From contig OZ199838.1 in NCBI GenBank assembly GCA_964304625.1, positions 434,001-498,000 of the forward strand: a DNA stretch of 64,000 nt, in the 5' to 3' direction. The notes below the pieces were generated by a model. It saw only the letters and a program-made list of their open reading frames with translations. It had not been told where the DNA came from and did no database searches. The position numbers and the translations under genes are program-made. Position 1 is the stretch's first letter; every line of letters starts with the position of its first letter. Source of the stretch: Kudoa neothunni. Lineage: Eukaryota; Cnidaria. Below are positions 34,325 to 47,130 of the stretch, piece by piece.

Positions 34325-37300
34325 ATGATGAGATTGTCTTTTAGACAACGATACACTTCTACAACATACCTCGTCATCTTCACTCGTATTTTTCATTGAG
34401 ATTATATAGATTATTCGTTATTAGTGTTATGTGCTAAAAATGTGATCTCCGATAATATTGATAATAATATAATGAATGTTGATTTTTCGCAAAGTTCAAA
34501 GAAATATATTATTTCTGTTTCTGGATACAATATTGAGAATAGCTTCAAACATTGCGCTCTCGTATACTATGACCATAATGGGGCGAAAATTGACACTGTC
34601 CCTAATTGCACAAATGTTCAAAATGATGCGAAATTGGATACAAATTTAAAGATGTGTACTTACGAATGTAAAAAAGTCGAACTAAATCTCAATGACCAAG
34701 AGTTTAAATCCATTAAATACATAAAATGGTGTCAAGGTAAGGATGGTAATGATGTAAAAAACTGCCCTATCAAGAGGGTTTTTGCTATAAAAGGTATAAT
34801 AACGTATTTGCTAATACTTTAATATCATAAAATAGGTCTTTACATAAAAAGTTTGTTGGCAGCAACTAAAGAAAATAATACATTCATTGTTTCAATCCAA
34901 AGTAAACAAAACAGTGCATTAACAATCAAAGGTTCTGCTTCAAGACAGAGACAAGGATCGTCGACTGCATTTTATACAATCAAATCAATTAAATTACCTT
35001 CTAAATCATATCAACCTACGTATGTGGTTGAAGCCGACAATGTGTCACCAGAAATTTTATTGAGTCCAAAAAACCTTAATGAGGATTGGTTTATTGCAGC
35101 AGGGTCAAAAGGAATCAAGAGTAATTATTATACAATTACACTCCAAAATCCAAAACCTTCGCAAATTTGTTACTTTGGAATAAAAGATATTAATGACTCT
35201 CATTTTTCCTCCAATTGCTCAGATATGAATAGAGCTGGGCCCTGTCTTCAGCCTTGCTACAAAGCAACCTTATATCATGATCAAACTTTTAATTTCGCTC
35301 AAGTAATTGTTAAGCCCCTAGACAAGATCATATCCAAAGAGTTTATTCAAACTATCACATGTAAATCGTAATTTATCTAATGTTTCATGTTGATTTTGTA
35401 TAGTCGCTGGCAGTCAACCCACTATTATTTCTACCGAAAAAGGTGTGGCATCTGTAGATTTAACTAATTTGGATAAAAGTGAGGGCAAAAGTAGTGCTGA
35501 ACGAGAAATATTTATCGCAGAAATTAAAATAATAGAGAAAAATCTGGGAATTAATCATAATTGGGAAAATCCCGTATGTAACGGTAGCGGAGAATGTAAT
35601 AATATTCAACGGATAATTTTGAACTCGCTTATGCCACTAACAGAATATATTTTAAAAGTTAAAATAATTGGACTTAAAACGTTAGATTCTCTTGAAGTTA
35701 ATTATTATCACCGTTATTTTTATTTCAAAACTAAAGGTAACTTTAAATACTAACTCTATTTATAATTCTAAATAGGAGATGAATTAACAAAAGATGGAAA
35801 TATTACTCCAGGCATCACTAATAACAAGCATAATGAGCTGACTTTAACTCCATCTAATTTATTTACAGATGAAAAAAGGAATGACGCAAAATGTGATCTT
35901 TATTATTCAGTCACAGGAAGTGATACCCCGATATATCCTGCCACATGTAAAGAAGGTAATGAAAAAAAATTTTGTTCCGGTGCTTGCAACATTGAATTCA
36001 ATATTATAAACCTTGACCCTAAAACAACGTACAAAATAACTGTTTGTCCGGAAGGATATAACTGTATTGAAAACATTGGGGAATCAAGTAATTTATTTAT
36101 AAAGTTTAATGAAAATGAAATTTAATAGCTGGTGGAATCGAGATAGAAATAACCACCTCAAAAGTTGTTGAGGAAAAGAAAACTAAAGCTACCGTGGCTG
36201 CTGCTTCAGGTCAAACATTAGGAAATTCTTGGGCGTACGTTCTACTGGAACAAGAATCTACAAAAATTATCAAGGATTGTTTGAATAGCGCATGTGATCC
36301 CATTATAGCGACTGGAACTAACACAATAGATTTCTCATGGGCTTCTCTCAGTTGCGAAGTTACATATAAACTAGTTATTATAAATGTAGGTTATTCTAAA
36401 CCAACAGAAAAAAACATAGAATGTAACTGCTCTTTTATAGAAATATTAATTTTATATTTATAGGTGGTATTGACGAAGGTGATCAGAAAATGGTTCTATA
36501 TTACGATAAATCGAAATCAAAATACATGGTAAAATTCAAAGAAAACGCTTTAACTAAAAAGGACGTTGAAACATATACAGTTCGAAAATCTAATGATGCC
36601 CTTTCGATATATATAAATGCTGGAAAAAATAGTAATCCAATTGAAAAACAATACGCTGACCTTAAAACATTTTTCGAAATTGATCCTAGTAGTCAGAATG
36701 AACTAAATTATATTTCTGTCACTTATCCAGAGAGTAAAACTATTACTGCTAAAAAGGCCGATAAATCGGGCATGGATGGGACAATTCTACTTCAAGGAGG
36801 CAATGGCAGTAAAAAGACAAGCTCAGGCGAACCCCCTTCGTCATCTTTATCAACTGGACAAGAAAAACTACAAAAATCACAGGATGTAAAAACTACTTTT
36901 AATGTAGGAAAGGTCTATTCATACTACATAGGTAATATATAATTTCTTTATAAATTTAACCATTTTTTAAGATCATTTCAAAGAATTTACTCACAAAGCT
37001 GAATTAAAAGACGACGGAATAAAATTGGGTTTAAATAAATGTTCATTAGAGTGCAAATCATTCAAGGATACTAAATTGCAAACTAATAGAAAGGAACCAC
37101 TGACTCAAGAGTCCCCATGTGAATTTGAAAGTTATTTGATTCAATTTGATGAGTTAATAAATGACTATTATATAAGCTGTCCAGAATATTTTGACTTTCA
37201 TTATTTCTACGACAATACATTTGTTAAAAATCATGCCCCAATTTATAGTAGATTTTATTACGAACTAAAAAATGATGAACCAAACAATACATTCATAATT

Positions 37301-40300
37301 CAATTGGTTAATTCAGAGCCATCTGAAATGTGTACATTCGAATGGGATAGACGCCACAGTGGCAAATTCAAACAGTTTTTTTTCGAATCGATGTGATAAT
37401 CAAGAAAATTGTTTCTTCAGTTTGTGCAACAACTATACATTTGGGAATGTGCACACGAGTGTAAAGGCCGTTAAAATAAGGGTCCTAAAACTAGGAATGA
37501 AACCTACTATCGGTTATCAAAATAATATACATATACGTATGATTTAGATCTATTTAATAGATAAGATAAAATGTTTTAGTGAAACACGGAAATGATGTTT
37601 CTGTGAAAACAGTAGATACAAAAATACAAATTAACCTTTTTGGAAAAAATAAAGATGAAGATGGTGGGGAAATTGCTGGTGGGGCTGCTAAATGCTCAGT
37701 AAAGTTTTGGAACACATACGCACCATTAGTTACTGAAACTGAAAGGAAAGATCCAAATGGTTTATCGCCTTCTTGTAGCTTTAGGGAGGTTCAAATTACT
37801 CCTGCCCCAACACATTTGCATAATGATATAATGGTAACCATAACTAATATACCTAATTACTTACCAAGAAAGTACTTTTTACATAAAATAAGTATTTAAT
37901 AAGATTAAACGTTATTTTAAATATATTTTCAGCTCAAAACCAACAGCTTCGCATCCAAGATAATTCAGTAATACCTACAACTAATGGTTTCACACTTCCC
38001 CGAAATTCAGAAACTTCAGGAAAAATTTGTACCATTTACACTAAAGAGAAAAGTGACTTATATTATCCTGCAATATGTTCAGAAAATGTGTTGTGTGTAA
38101 AATCGTGTGACTCAAAGTTCGACATCATTGGGCTAAACTCTGGTACTACCTACGATCTCAAAATTGTTCCTAGTGGAAGTTATAACACTCAAATTATAAA
38201 AAAAAACACAAGTGACAACCATTATTTTATATATGCAATGAGTGAGTAAGTAATAAATAGGCGGTGAAACAATTCAATTTGAAGTCTCAAATGAGACTAC
38301 AAAAAAAAAAACTCATAATACAAACAAAAAATTCTTCCGATAGAATTAGCGATAAAAACTGTTACTATCAGCTATATAAACATGAAACAAACGAAAGTAA
38401 TAGTGTCATATTATTTTTATTATCTTCAAATAGCTTCACCCACGAAAATAATAAAGTCTTGCATTGGTTGTGATAATGGTGAGGATAAAAAATGTGACAA
38501 TATTCAATTTTTGGGCGGTATATACGATAATAAGTATAACTACAGGTTGATGATTTATGCTCATGAAAAATCCTCACCATTTAAGCTATCGATACCAGGT
38601 AACTTCTACCAAAAATCCCAATTGACATATATTTATAGCTTTTACTCGACGTGGAAAACTTGAACAAAAGTTTATAAAGTCTTCGGGCAAAGAAACCGAG
38701 AAATTTTCCGTTACATTGAAAGATTTTCCTAATACCAATAAGTGTGTAATAAAGATAGTTAATTTCGCTGGGACTGAACTTAATAAACCACAACTCTGTG
38801 CTGGTGAAAATGGTGATTGTTTAGTGGAATGCACCCAAGTTGATCTAAACGTCGGATATATTGATTCAAAAGTTGTTCGATATATATCAGTTTGTTATGG
38901 TGCAGACAAAGAAGAGGCCAAAACTTGTAAAAAAGTTCAAGTGTTCCCAATAATAATGAGTAATTAAAAAAAATATTTTATTTGAAGAGTAAATAATATT
39001 TATAGACTTCAAACAAGGTAACACTTATAAAATATCTTATACTGACGGCAATGTTAATGTCTCTTACTTATCAAACTCAATAACTGATTGGAATATACAA
39101 TATGATGGAAAGGATGATCCGCACAGTGACACAGTCAAGACCAGCTTTAATATGGAAACGTATTCTGATACTCCACAAGATAAATCTGCTGCTCTCGCAA
39201 TTGATAGACATATAAGTTATTATAATATCAGTTCAACGCTGTTATTGGCCTGGAATATTCTATTACATGAATAATACTTATTTGAAATCTGAAATTCCTC
39301 TTAAATCTCAGATCATTTATTCAGTTTCAGGTATTGCTAATAACAATAAAAAACTCAGAATAAAATTCTCTCCTGGTCCATACAATGACGAGATTTGTCA
39401 CATCAAAGTATTTAAGGTAAGTGAAACTGGCGCAGATCAACAGAGTATTGTTTTGAATGGTTGTACCGGGGAGAACAAAGAATGCTTTCAGCTTTGTCAA
39501 GATGGTATCATCAGGTTGACGGAAGAGGGTGATAAAGTTGGAATAATTGTAAAACGAAGGTTTGATACTAATGGATTCAAACAATACTTTAAAAGTAATT
39601 TTATATTCAACTTTAAAAATAATGTCTTTTAGGGAATGACAATGGCATAATTATAACAGAGATTAAGGATACAGAAGTCACTCTTACCGGACTTAACGTC
39701 TATAAGGACATGAAGACTGATGGCAATAATTCTGGGTGTGCAATTAAAATTCGCCGAGCAAATACTTTTTCGACTGAAACAAAAGCTGGATGTAAGGACA
39801 GTGTTGAATGTAGTACTAGCTGTGAAGGGCAATACATTATTAATCGCCTTCAAGCCGGTACAAATTATGTGGTTTCTGTCACAATTACCAACATTGGAAT
39901 TACTAATTATATTAGGAAGACAACATTCCGAACAAGTAAAAGCATATTTAAACACTAATGTTTAACAATATATTTAGCTGAGGGAGGAGATTTAGCTGCA
40001 AAGGATTCGAAACCAAATATCCAAAATTCCACTGCTACAATAACACCATTTGGACATGATAATTATTTGCCGGTCTGTAGAATTTATGTTAAAAAAAGTG
40101 GTGTCTCAGATCCAAAATATATGGCTACGTGTGAGGGAATGGGAGCATGTGAGAATAAATGTGATGCTACGTTCAAAATTGTCAACCTGGAATTAGGAGT
40201 GACCTACAACGTAACCGTCGAACCATCTGATGGCAAAAAACAAAAGGAGTATTCTGTTGAGACAAGTATTCATAATCAATAATCTTATGTTTTATTAATA

Positions 40301-41178
40301 TTATTTAGTAAATGGTAGTATTTCACTTAAGCATTCGTTGAATGGAGATAGTGACTTGACAATTAAAGTGGATTTCACAGGAAAAGATGACAATTCAAGA
40401 TGTCCGTTTATGATTCAGGAAAAAATCGTAGACAACCAGGAGGGAAAAATTGTTACATGGTGTAATGATGATGAAGAATGCTCTGCCAATAAATGTACCG
40501 TTAACATCAATAATTTGTCGAGAGAAAAAGATTATATTTTGAAATTAAAAGCAAAGGATTACTCACTCTATAACAAATATAGTATTCAGTGTATATATAT
40601 TTTGTTTAAATTATTAAATAATCCTTATTTTCTAATAATATATTTTGCGAAGACTCAAGAATAGATGAAATGAAAGGGTAATTAAATTCCAATTATTTAC
40701 TATATAAATAAAATAATTTATTTAGTGAATTAAATAAAAAATCCTTGTGGAATAAAAAATTTATAGAAGGAGAAAACATAAGGAGTGAATATGCCAACAT
40801 TGTAGTAGATGATATCGTTCAGAAAGTAATAGAAAAGGTTGAGAAAGGGTAAAAACAATTTTTCATGTCATATTTATAAGATTTTATTTAGTAAAATTAT
40901 TTTAATTTAATGATCTGATAAAAAAGAAACATTGTAGTTAATAAAGAAAACCACAATTTTGATGCTGCAAAGAATAGTTATTCGTAATTTACATTTATAT
41001 TTTCAAGTTTGACATTAGATAGGTCTGTTGGAAGTTACATGTAATAGAATATACATATTTGTTGTAGATAAGCTTTCTTAGATTATATGCAATGATACCC
41101 ATCGTGGTTTCACTTTTGGTTGTGATAGGTGTAGCTGTTTACAGAAAGAATTCTAAGGAAATTTCTTACGATCTATAA
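34325..41178 (+). pseudogene. G2: triple C-B-A1-A2-A3 cysteine-rich surface protein, with three +1 indels
   Basis: Exon 1 (34325-34385) encodes MMRLSFRQRYTSTTYLVIF and is followed by a short intron; exon 2 continues LLCAKNVISDNIDNN. The module order is as in G3, and the protein ends with the transmembrane helix and YRKNSKEISYDL. Relative to the other copies I see one extra base in each of three places: a G-run at 37343-37346 (exon 8), an 11-A run at 38301-38311 (exon 11), and a T near 39243 (exon 14). All lie in or near homopolymers, so either G2 is a pseudogene or the consensus has indel errors. Exons 16-17 are nearly identical to G1; the beginnings of exons 8 and 9 group with G4 instead. 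It lies 281 bp downstream of Helitron D. Confidence 0.8.
36464..36931 (+). other. hypervariable exon 7 of G2 (156 codons)
   Basis: This is the shortest of the four exon 7 versions. It lacks the SGSSN/LIGNNGD block of G1 and G3 and has a Gly/Ser/Lys-rich segment instead (GGNGSKKTSSGEPPSSS), before the common GKVYSYYI. Confidence 0.75.
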
Positions 41179-41681
41179 AATCTGATATATTCATCATCCA
41201 TTACATCAGTTACCAATATTATTATAAAATTTAGTTAATAAATTTTTCATTATTTGAAAAATATATTTGAATATTTATTTATGGTTGGTAATAATTAGAA
41301 TTTTTTCACATTGAACTTGATTTATTTTTATCTAAACCTATATAAGCGGTTAAACAACATATATTTTACGCATCACTTCTTAATTCTTATTTTTTAATCC
41401 TTTTGTACCTAATGTTCATTAAAAATTTAAATGAACAAGAGAAAAAATTGCATTTACACGGTTCTCTATTTTTAATATTTTCTCTGCAATAACTTTAAAA
41501 TGTTATGGTAATTATTATCTATTTAAAAACAAATTAACAATTTTTATGAATTATAACACTCGAATATGTATTCAAAAAAATTGACATGGCGCCGTTTTAA
41601 AAAATGTAACTTATTTCCATGCATTATCGTAATTAATTCAAATAAAGATTTTTGTGAAAATCATATATTTTATTTTTTTAC
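41179..41681 (+). other. 3' flank of G2, conserved with the other copies
   Basis: About 500 bp after the stop are alignable with 54054-54554 after G3 and, mirrored, with the flanks of G1 and G4. It contains the single TTAA (about 41394) at which G1's flank carries a piggyBac-type element. No gene seen. Confidence 0.6.
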
Positions 41682-42161
41682 AAGGTAGAACCCTGGCGCA
41701 ACTTATTGTATTGTGGAATTCTGGTTGGTCAGACCACTTCCATTAACACTGTAGACACTTCAGGACGTAACTTGAAACCCCGCCCCCCTCTCCTTGTGCG
41801 GTAGTGTGGGATTTTAACCCATGAAACATCCTTGTCTCAGGGCAACACCACCCCACTTCCTATCCCTTTAAGGACGTTGGCTCTGTGAGCACCTGCAAAT
41901 TATTTACCTTACCTTCAGTTTACTTTCAGATGGGTTCCGGCGATTCAAACTCCTATTAACGCTCATCACACTTCACGCGAATTTATTTGGCTGCCAATGC
42001 ACCCCACTTCACAGGGAGCGTACACTTTAACCACAACTCCTAAATATGGGATGGAGACCCACCGACACGGAGGCAGTATTCTGATCACCGGTAGATTCGA
42101 ACCCATCACCTCAAGGTTCTGAGTCCGAGTGTCGCGATGATGTACCATCTGTCCTCGGCTA
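41682..42161 (-). mobile_element. tRNA-derived SINE, copy 1
   Basis: On the minus strand the head reads TAGCCGAGGACAGATGG (A-box-like) and, about 55 bp on, GGTTCGAATCTACC (B-box), as in tRNA-derived pol III promoters. A body of about 400 bp follows and ends near an A-rich TTGTAAAAAAATAAAA tail. It matches copy 2 at 54555-55025 throughout. The flanks on both sides are also shared, so both copies come from one insertion followed by duplication of the gene block. Confidence 0.7.
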
Positions 42162-42540
42162 GTTGTTTGTTAATTAACTGGTTCTAAGTAGGATATACTA
42201 ATGTCTCTTGGATAATCGGAAAATTTAGTTATTTTTTCATCGTCTTTGTTTCTATACGTAATATTTTTTAATTGATACTTCGATAATGTTGAAAGTGGTT
42301 GAAAATCGTCCTGTCCAACCAACAAGATTTTTTCGAGATGGCTAAAACTAACCGGCGCATGCGCAGTGACCAAGTTGACCAGGGTTGTCAGAATTGGTAC
42401 GTTCGTACCAAGATGGTACTTTTTCATCTTCAAGACATGATTTTTAATCCCCTCAACGATATGCAATTTCCGGTTAGGTATTTGTAATGAATGCAAAGTA
42501 GCATTAATGGCTTATTTAAAAATTTATACTTTTTGCGTTT
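42162..42540. other. distal 3' flank of the G2 block, shared with G3
   Basis: It aligns with 55026-55412. The minus-strand frame 42170-42496 (108 codons) is broken in the G3 copy, so I do not call it a gene. Confidence 0.45.
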
Positions 42541-43319
42541 ATTTAGTATTATTTTAACGTATAGATATATTATTATACGAGGATATACAAAATATGTCTT
42601 GGTGTTGAATTCGATGTTATTTTAAATATCCAACCTATCCCATTAATGTTTTGTCTCTTAAAGAAAACAAAACAAACAATTAATTTCCAAAATATTATCA
42701 TTCAACAAAATTTTATTAAGTTAAGTTTATTTCCTCTTCACTTATTTGTAAAATGAGTTTCTGACCACTAAATTGTTATCTGTTTATTGTTTTAAATGAA
42801 ACGTTCTTTGATTTCATGGTCAAATAAGTTCCATGTAATCCCAATGTATATTTAACTTTATACGTGGGCAATTAGCTCGTTTACTTTGCGAAATTAATTT
42901 TTTCTGCCGACAAGTTTTATACTTTAGGGTTTTAAAATGTTTTTAAAAACAAAAAAAAAAATCTGACTCGAAAGAGTTATCAAATTTAATTGTAGCTAAA
43001 AAAAATTCCTTAAAACTTTTATTTTATACATTTCTAATCAGGGAAATTGTTAATAGATTAAATTTTTTAAAATTAAACCTATCATTGACACCGGAAGAAT
43101 ATTTAAATTAGATGAAAACGAAGTTGAAGAGGAAAAAAATATCCGCAATGCGATAAGGATAAAATTTTATACACAAACACTAATTTTAACATGCAAATTC
43201 ATTCATAATAGAACATGTTTTAGGAATTTACTATATAGTTTTTGCATTCAACAAGTTGAATTAATTTCTGTAACTTTATTGTGTTTTACATAATGCAATA
43301 TTTGTTGGGTTAGTAATTC
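42541..43319. other. AT-rich sequence before the hAT remnant
   Basis: No frame or repeat recognised. It may include the decayed 5' part of the hAT element that follows. Confidence 0.35.
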
Positions 43320-44690
43320 TTGATGGCCTTTAATCAAAACGATAGCGACTGCGAAAGCGATTTTAGTAACACACCAACAAAGAAAATATATAGAGGTTAT
43401 AAACGTAAGGCAAGAAGAGAATGTTTGGAAGATCGAAGGTTTTTCCAGTGGATTGATATGAGTATGGATAACAAGGAGAATGTTTTCTGTACAGTGTGTA
43501 AATGTGAAGTTTTGGGAAGTATTTTACAAAGTGAAAAGCATCTGATAAAATATGAGACAATCTACAAATAATATGTAAATGGAAGGTTATATAGAATTAA
43601 ACAGTCCTGATTAATATGCTCGAAAAATAGCTTAAGCAGAATTAAAATTATGTTCCTTTGTTGCGAAACATAATTTACCGCTTTCAATCTTGGATCATTT
43701 GCCTGGTTTAGTTGCCAATGTTTGTGAAGATTCTGCTATTTGCAAAGATATTAATGTACTCGAACGAAAGACAAATGTGCTTTTCGTCATGTTATTGGGA
43801 AATATTACTAAAAAATATAATTTCAAAATTACAAACAACCAAATTTTCATTAATAATAAATGAAGCCACAGATATATCCACAACTAAACAATTAGTTTTA
43901 GTAGATTGATATTATGATGTCGATGTTAAAAAGACAATGGACAAATATTTGGTCATGTTAGAGATAACGAATTGTACTGTCAAAGGAATTTTTGAACCAT
44001 TGATAAATTTTTATAAAACTAATAATACCTCCATTCACAATCTTATCGGATTTGCCAGTGACAATGCAAATGTTATGATGGGTAACAAAAATGGTGTCCA
44101 GGGTTTACTAAAACAAATAATTCCTTCACTTTACGTGCAAGGTTGCTCGTGTCACTCAGTAAATTTACGTACTTCTAAAGTCTGTCTTCAACTTCCAAAT
44201 GAGTTGGAAGACTTAGCTAGAAGAATTTTCACATATATTTCGAATATTCTATAACCTTTGAGTGAATACAAGGAATTTCAAAAGATAATGGATATTTGTC
44301 CTAGAAAGATATTACGCCCTTGTAGCACAAGATGTTGTCACTTGAACAAGTCGTAGCTAGAATACCCGATCAATGGAATACACTTAAAATATTTTTCGCT
44401 ATTGCAGTATCAGAAAATGGGTTTTAATCAACAAAATTAATAAATCGTGAACACAATAAACCAATCAATCATATGTATTTTGAATTCTTAAATTTTATAC
44501 TCCCAGTAATGAACAAACTTAATCTTGAATTCCAATTAGAAACCTTTCAAATACACAAGCTAAAAAATTCAATCAGTTTTACAATAAAAGTTTTTATCAG
44601 TTTATTTATGAAAAGAGAAATCATAAAAAATGTGGATATTTGGAATATTAAGAAAATAACCCCTCAAATTATCTTCCATTAGATTGTTAC
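43320..44690 (+). pseudogene. hAT transposase remnant 1 (ZBED-like)
   Basis: The start MMAFNQNDSDCESDF leads to a BED-like zinc finger (FCTVCKCEVLG...SEKHL). Further pieces in other frames read LPLSILDHLPGLVANVCEDSAICKD, then FSLIINEATDISTTKQLVLV (first catalytic Asp region), then FASDNANVMMG (second Asp) and QGCSCHSVNL at 43937-44254, then PVMNKLNLEFQLETFQIHKL at about 44509-44568. These are the ZBED/hAT order of motifs. Several frame changes make it inactive. I did not find matching terminal repeats. Confidence 0.72.
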
Positions 44691-44693
44691 GGA

Positions 44694-44741
44694 TTAGTTT
44701 TTGTTTGCTATTTTATTGAATAAAATAACAAACAAAAAACA
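44694..44741. repeat. 48-bp palindrome (hairpin)
   Basis: AGTTTTTGTTTGCTATTTTATT is mirrored by GAATAAAATAACAAACAAAAAAC with one mismatch, giving a stem of about 20 bp and almost no loop. It also contains an AATAAA signal. It lies between the two hAT remnants. Confidence 0.5.
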
Positions 44742-44783
44742 CACGCGATAATTTGCATAGTCGGTATTGTTGTTACATTAATA

Positions 44784-46208
44784 CAGCGTTTCCCTTTTAT
44801 TTTTTTCCCGCACCCCCCAAACGATTATCAAGTTCATTCTCGCATCCCTATGTTAATATTTATAAAAATATTAATGGTAAATTTGTGTTTCCTTTTTTTA
44901 CTTTAAGTTAATATTCCAAATAATACATTTTAATTTTGTAATTTTTAAAGAAATATATTAAAATAATTTTCGTGAGTTTAGTCGATTAATCGCTACTACT
45001 TTACGAATCAAATTAAAAAAAGAATTCCTATGACAATCATACATTTTAAAAAGAAAGCCAAAACTTATAGTATTTTTACTTTATGTAACATTATTAACAA
45101 AAACTTTATTTATTTTATAAAACAATTAATAAAATATTGCGTATAGACAGATATCTAGTTACTATATATTAAGCTTGATATCAAATTCAGTCACTTTAAT
45201 AAGCATATAAGAGACCAAGATTCAAAAAAATGATAACACATTTAAAAACTATTGAGTTTAATTTAGATTTATCGACTTTCCCTCTCTTGGCGTTCTTCCA
45301 CTAATAATTCAAATCGCGGTACTCCATTTGTCAATGCGGTGCGTAAATAATTTTCTGGATTCAGTAGATTTCTATATTTATTTTTTAAATACAACAAAGG
45401 TGAAAATACTGACTCGCACAACCAGGTCGTTGCGAATGTGGTAAGAATTTTCAATGCTCTTTTTGTAAGGGAAGGGTAACTGCATTGGGCATTGCGCCAA
45501 AAGTTCTCAAATGAATTTTCATTGTGTAGTCTTCTTGAAAATCTATTAATTCCTCAGTATCATTATCCTCGTTATTCATATTATTAACATTAACTGAAAA
45601 TGGATCAACAACCCAAATATCAGAATCTTGTAACTGGTCGGGAGAATAATAACCATCAAAGGATAATCTCAATTTATTTATGTGATACAAGGTATCATTC
45701 ATGATATCTTGCCTACAATGGTAACTCTTGTGAAGCAATACCGAGTATAATCCTCATTCCATTTTCTAACCTTTTGGGAGGCAACCATGATGATGCGTGG
45801 GCGATGTTAATTCGCTCATTAAATACACACCATTAAGTTAAAATCTGTTAACGTCTTCATACTCCAAGATACAAGTTTACAGTATTTTATTAATAATTAA
45901 TAAGTTGTTGGTAAATAAGTAACGATTTTCGAATTATAAATTTATATTATTTTAAAAGATAGAATGATTTTCATGGAAAGTGAACTATATAAAATCTGTT
46001 ATTATTAGATTATTTCATTAACAAAATTTCCCATTATATGATATTTAATTAAATACAGTAACTTCAAGCTGAATTTATGAACTCAAATTTTTCTTTCATT
46101 TATATAATCAGGCTTAAATTCTTAATTCATCATAGGGTGCTCCCGCACCCCAATGAATGCTTCATGCACCCCAAGGGGGTGCAATCACCCCCTATAGGAA
46201 AACCCTGC
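44784..46208 (-). mobile_element. hAT DNA transposon 2, internally deleted, with target duplication
   Basis: The left end CAGCGTTTCCC and the right end (read inward) CAGGGTTTTCC are hAT-type terminal repeats, each followed by G/C-rich CACCCC-type repeats. The 8-bp duplication CATTAATA lies at 44776-44783 and 46209-46216, as hAT elements make. It is 1,425 bp and holds only the C-terminal part of a transposase on the minus strand. Confidence 0.85.
45269..45770 (-). pseudogene. hAT transposase C-terminal fragment (dimerisation region)
   Basis: The piece at 45451-45738 has LRLSFDGYYSPDQLQDSDIWVVDPFSVN and EELIDFQEDYTMKI; then, in another frame at 45269-45454, LTTFATTWLCESVFSPLLYLKNKYRN and LRTALTNGVPRFELLV. 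The CES.FS...K.KYRN..L..AL pattern is the hAT/ZBED C-terminal dimerisation domain. One frame change separates the pieces, and the N-terminal zinc finger and catalytic core are absent. Confidence 0.8.
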
Positions 46209-46251
46209 ATTAATAAGTTGTATTATTAACACGCAGCTAAAAATATCTGAC

Positions 46252-46858
46252 ATGGCGTCCGAAGGGGAAAGTATACTCGGTAACTCGGTTTTGACTCTGT
46301 TGTCTTCGATGGAGACAAAAATAAATCGGCTTGCGAATGATGTGCAGGCTCAGCTGAAGGGAAACTTCAATATTTTGGAATTGTCGAAGCTATCGAAAAA
46401 ATTAACTTGTGTGTTAAATATCTATAAAGAATATGTGACCAACTTAGCGAAGGATGGCAATTCAACCGACCTTGGATTCTGCGGAGACGTCATTATTAAT
46501 ACGGAATTCCTGTTAAAGGAGGTTGATGATGTCCTACGGAGAGAGGAAAAGATAGAACCAAAATCGGAACTAAGTAGCATTCGCAATTTCAACGCTGGAC
46601 AAGACGACATCCTCGTCTCAACCAGGATCCCCAAGCAAAATATACGGTTACCGGTGATCAAACTGGAATGCTTCGGTGGAGCCTTAAATAAGAGGGGCCC
46701 GTACTGGGAAAATTTCCAGTCACTCGTGGGCAGCAACGAAGACCTAGAAGAATATGCCAAACTGGTGTATTTGAAGTCTACGTTATTCGGCCACCGAAGA
46801 GACTTCTCATGGACATCTCTACGGAAGCTTATAACTACGCTCTGGCAGTTGATACCCT
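46252..46858 (+). mobile_element. BEL/Pao-type LTR retrotransposon fragment (gag region), broken fossil
   Basis: A plus-strand gag-like frame starts MASEGESILGNS and carries the DUF1759-type core seen at the start of BEL/Pao polyproteins (LPVIKLECFGG near residues 134-144, then a PYWENFQSLV segment). It is cut off by the assembly gap. The protease, reverse transcriptase and integrase are not visible in the window, and LTRs were not identified. It looks broken, with at least one break besides the gap. The well-preserved codons suggest moderate age. Confidence 0.6.
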
Positions 46859-47058
46859 NNNNNNNNNNNNNNNNNNNNNNNNNNNNNNNNNNNNNNNNNN
46901 NNNNNNNNNNNNNNNNNNNNNNNNNNNNNNNNNNNNNNNNNNNNNNNNNNNNNNNNNNNNNNNNNNNNNNNNNNNNNNNNNNNNNNNNNNNNNNNNNNNN
47001 NNNNNNNNNNNNNNNNNNNNNNNNNNNNNNNNNNNNNNNNNNNNNNNNNNNNNNNNNN
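46859..47058. other. assembly gap, 200 N
   Basis: Exactly 200 undetermined bases separate the BEL/Pao fragment from the 5' flank of G3. The round number suggests a gap of arbitrary size at a contig join. Confidence 0.99.
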
Positions 47059-47130
47059 GTTGAATTCCTCCACTCATATCGATACAAATTTAAACAAAAT
47101 ATTTTTTATTAATTTACAAATAGTAAGATA

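Noticed and set aside
42086-42161. Functional tRNA gene
   Set aside because: Only the A-box and B-box parts are tRNA-like; the stems do not pair properly and the sequence runs into a SINE body.
42170-42496. 108-codon minus-strand frame after the G2 SINE
   Set aside because: The homologous G3 stretch (55026-55412) does not keep the frame, and no motif is recognised.
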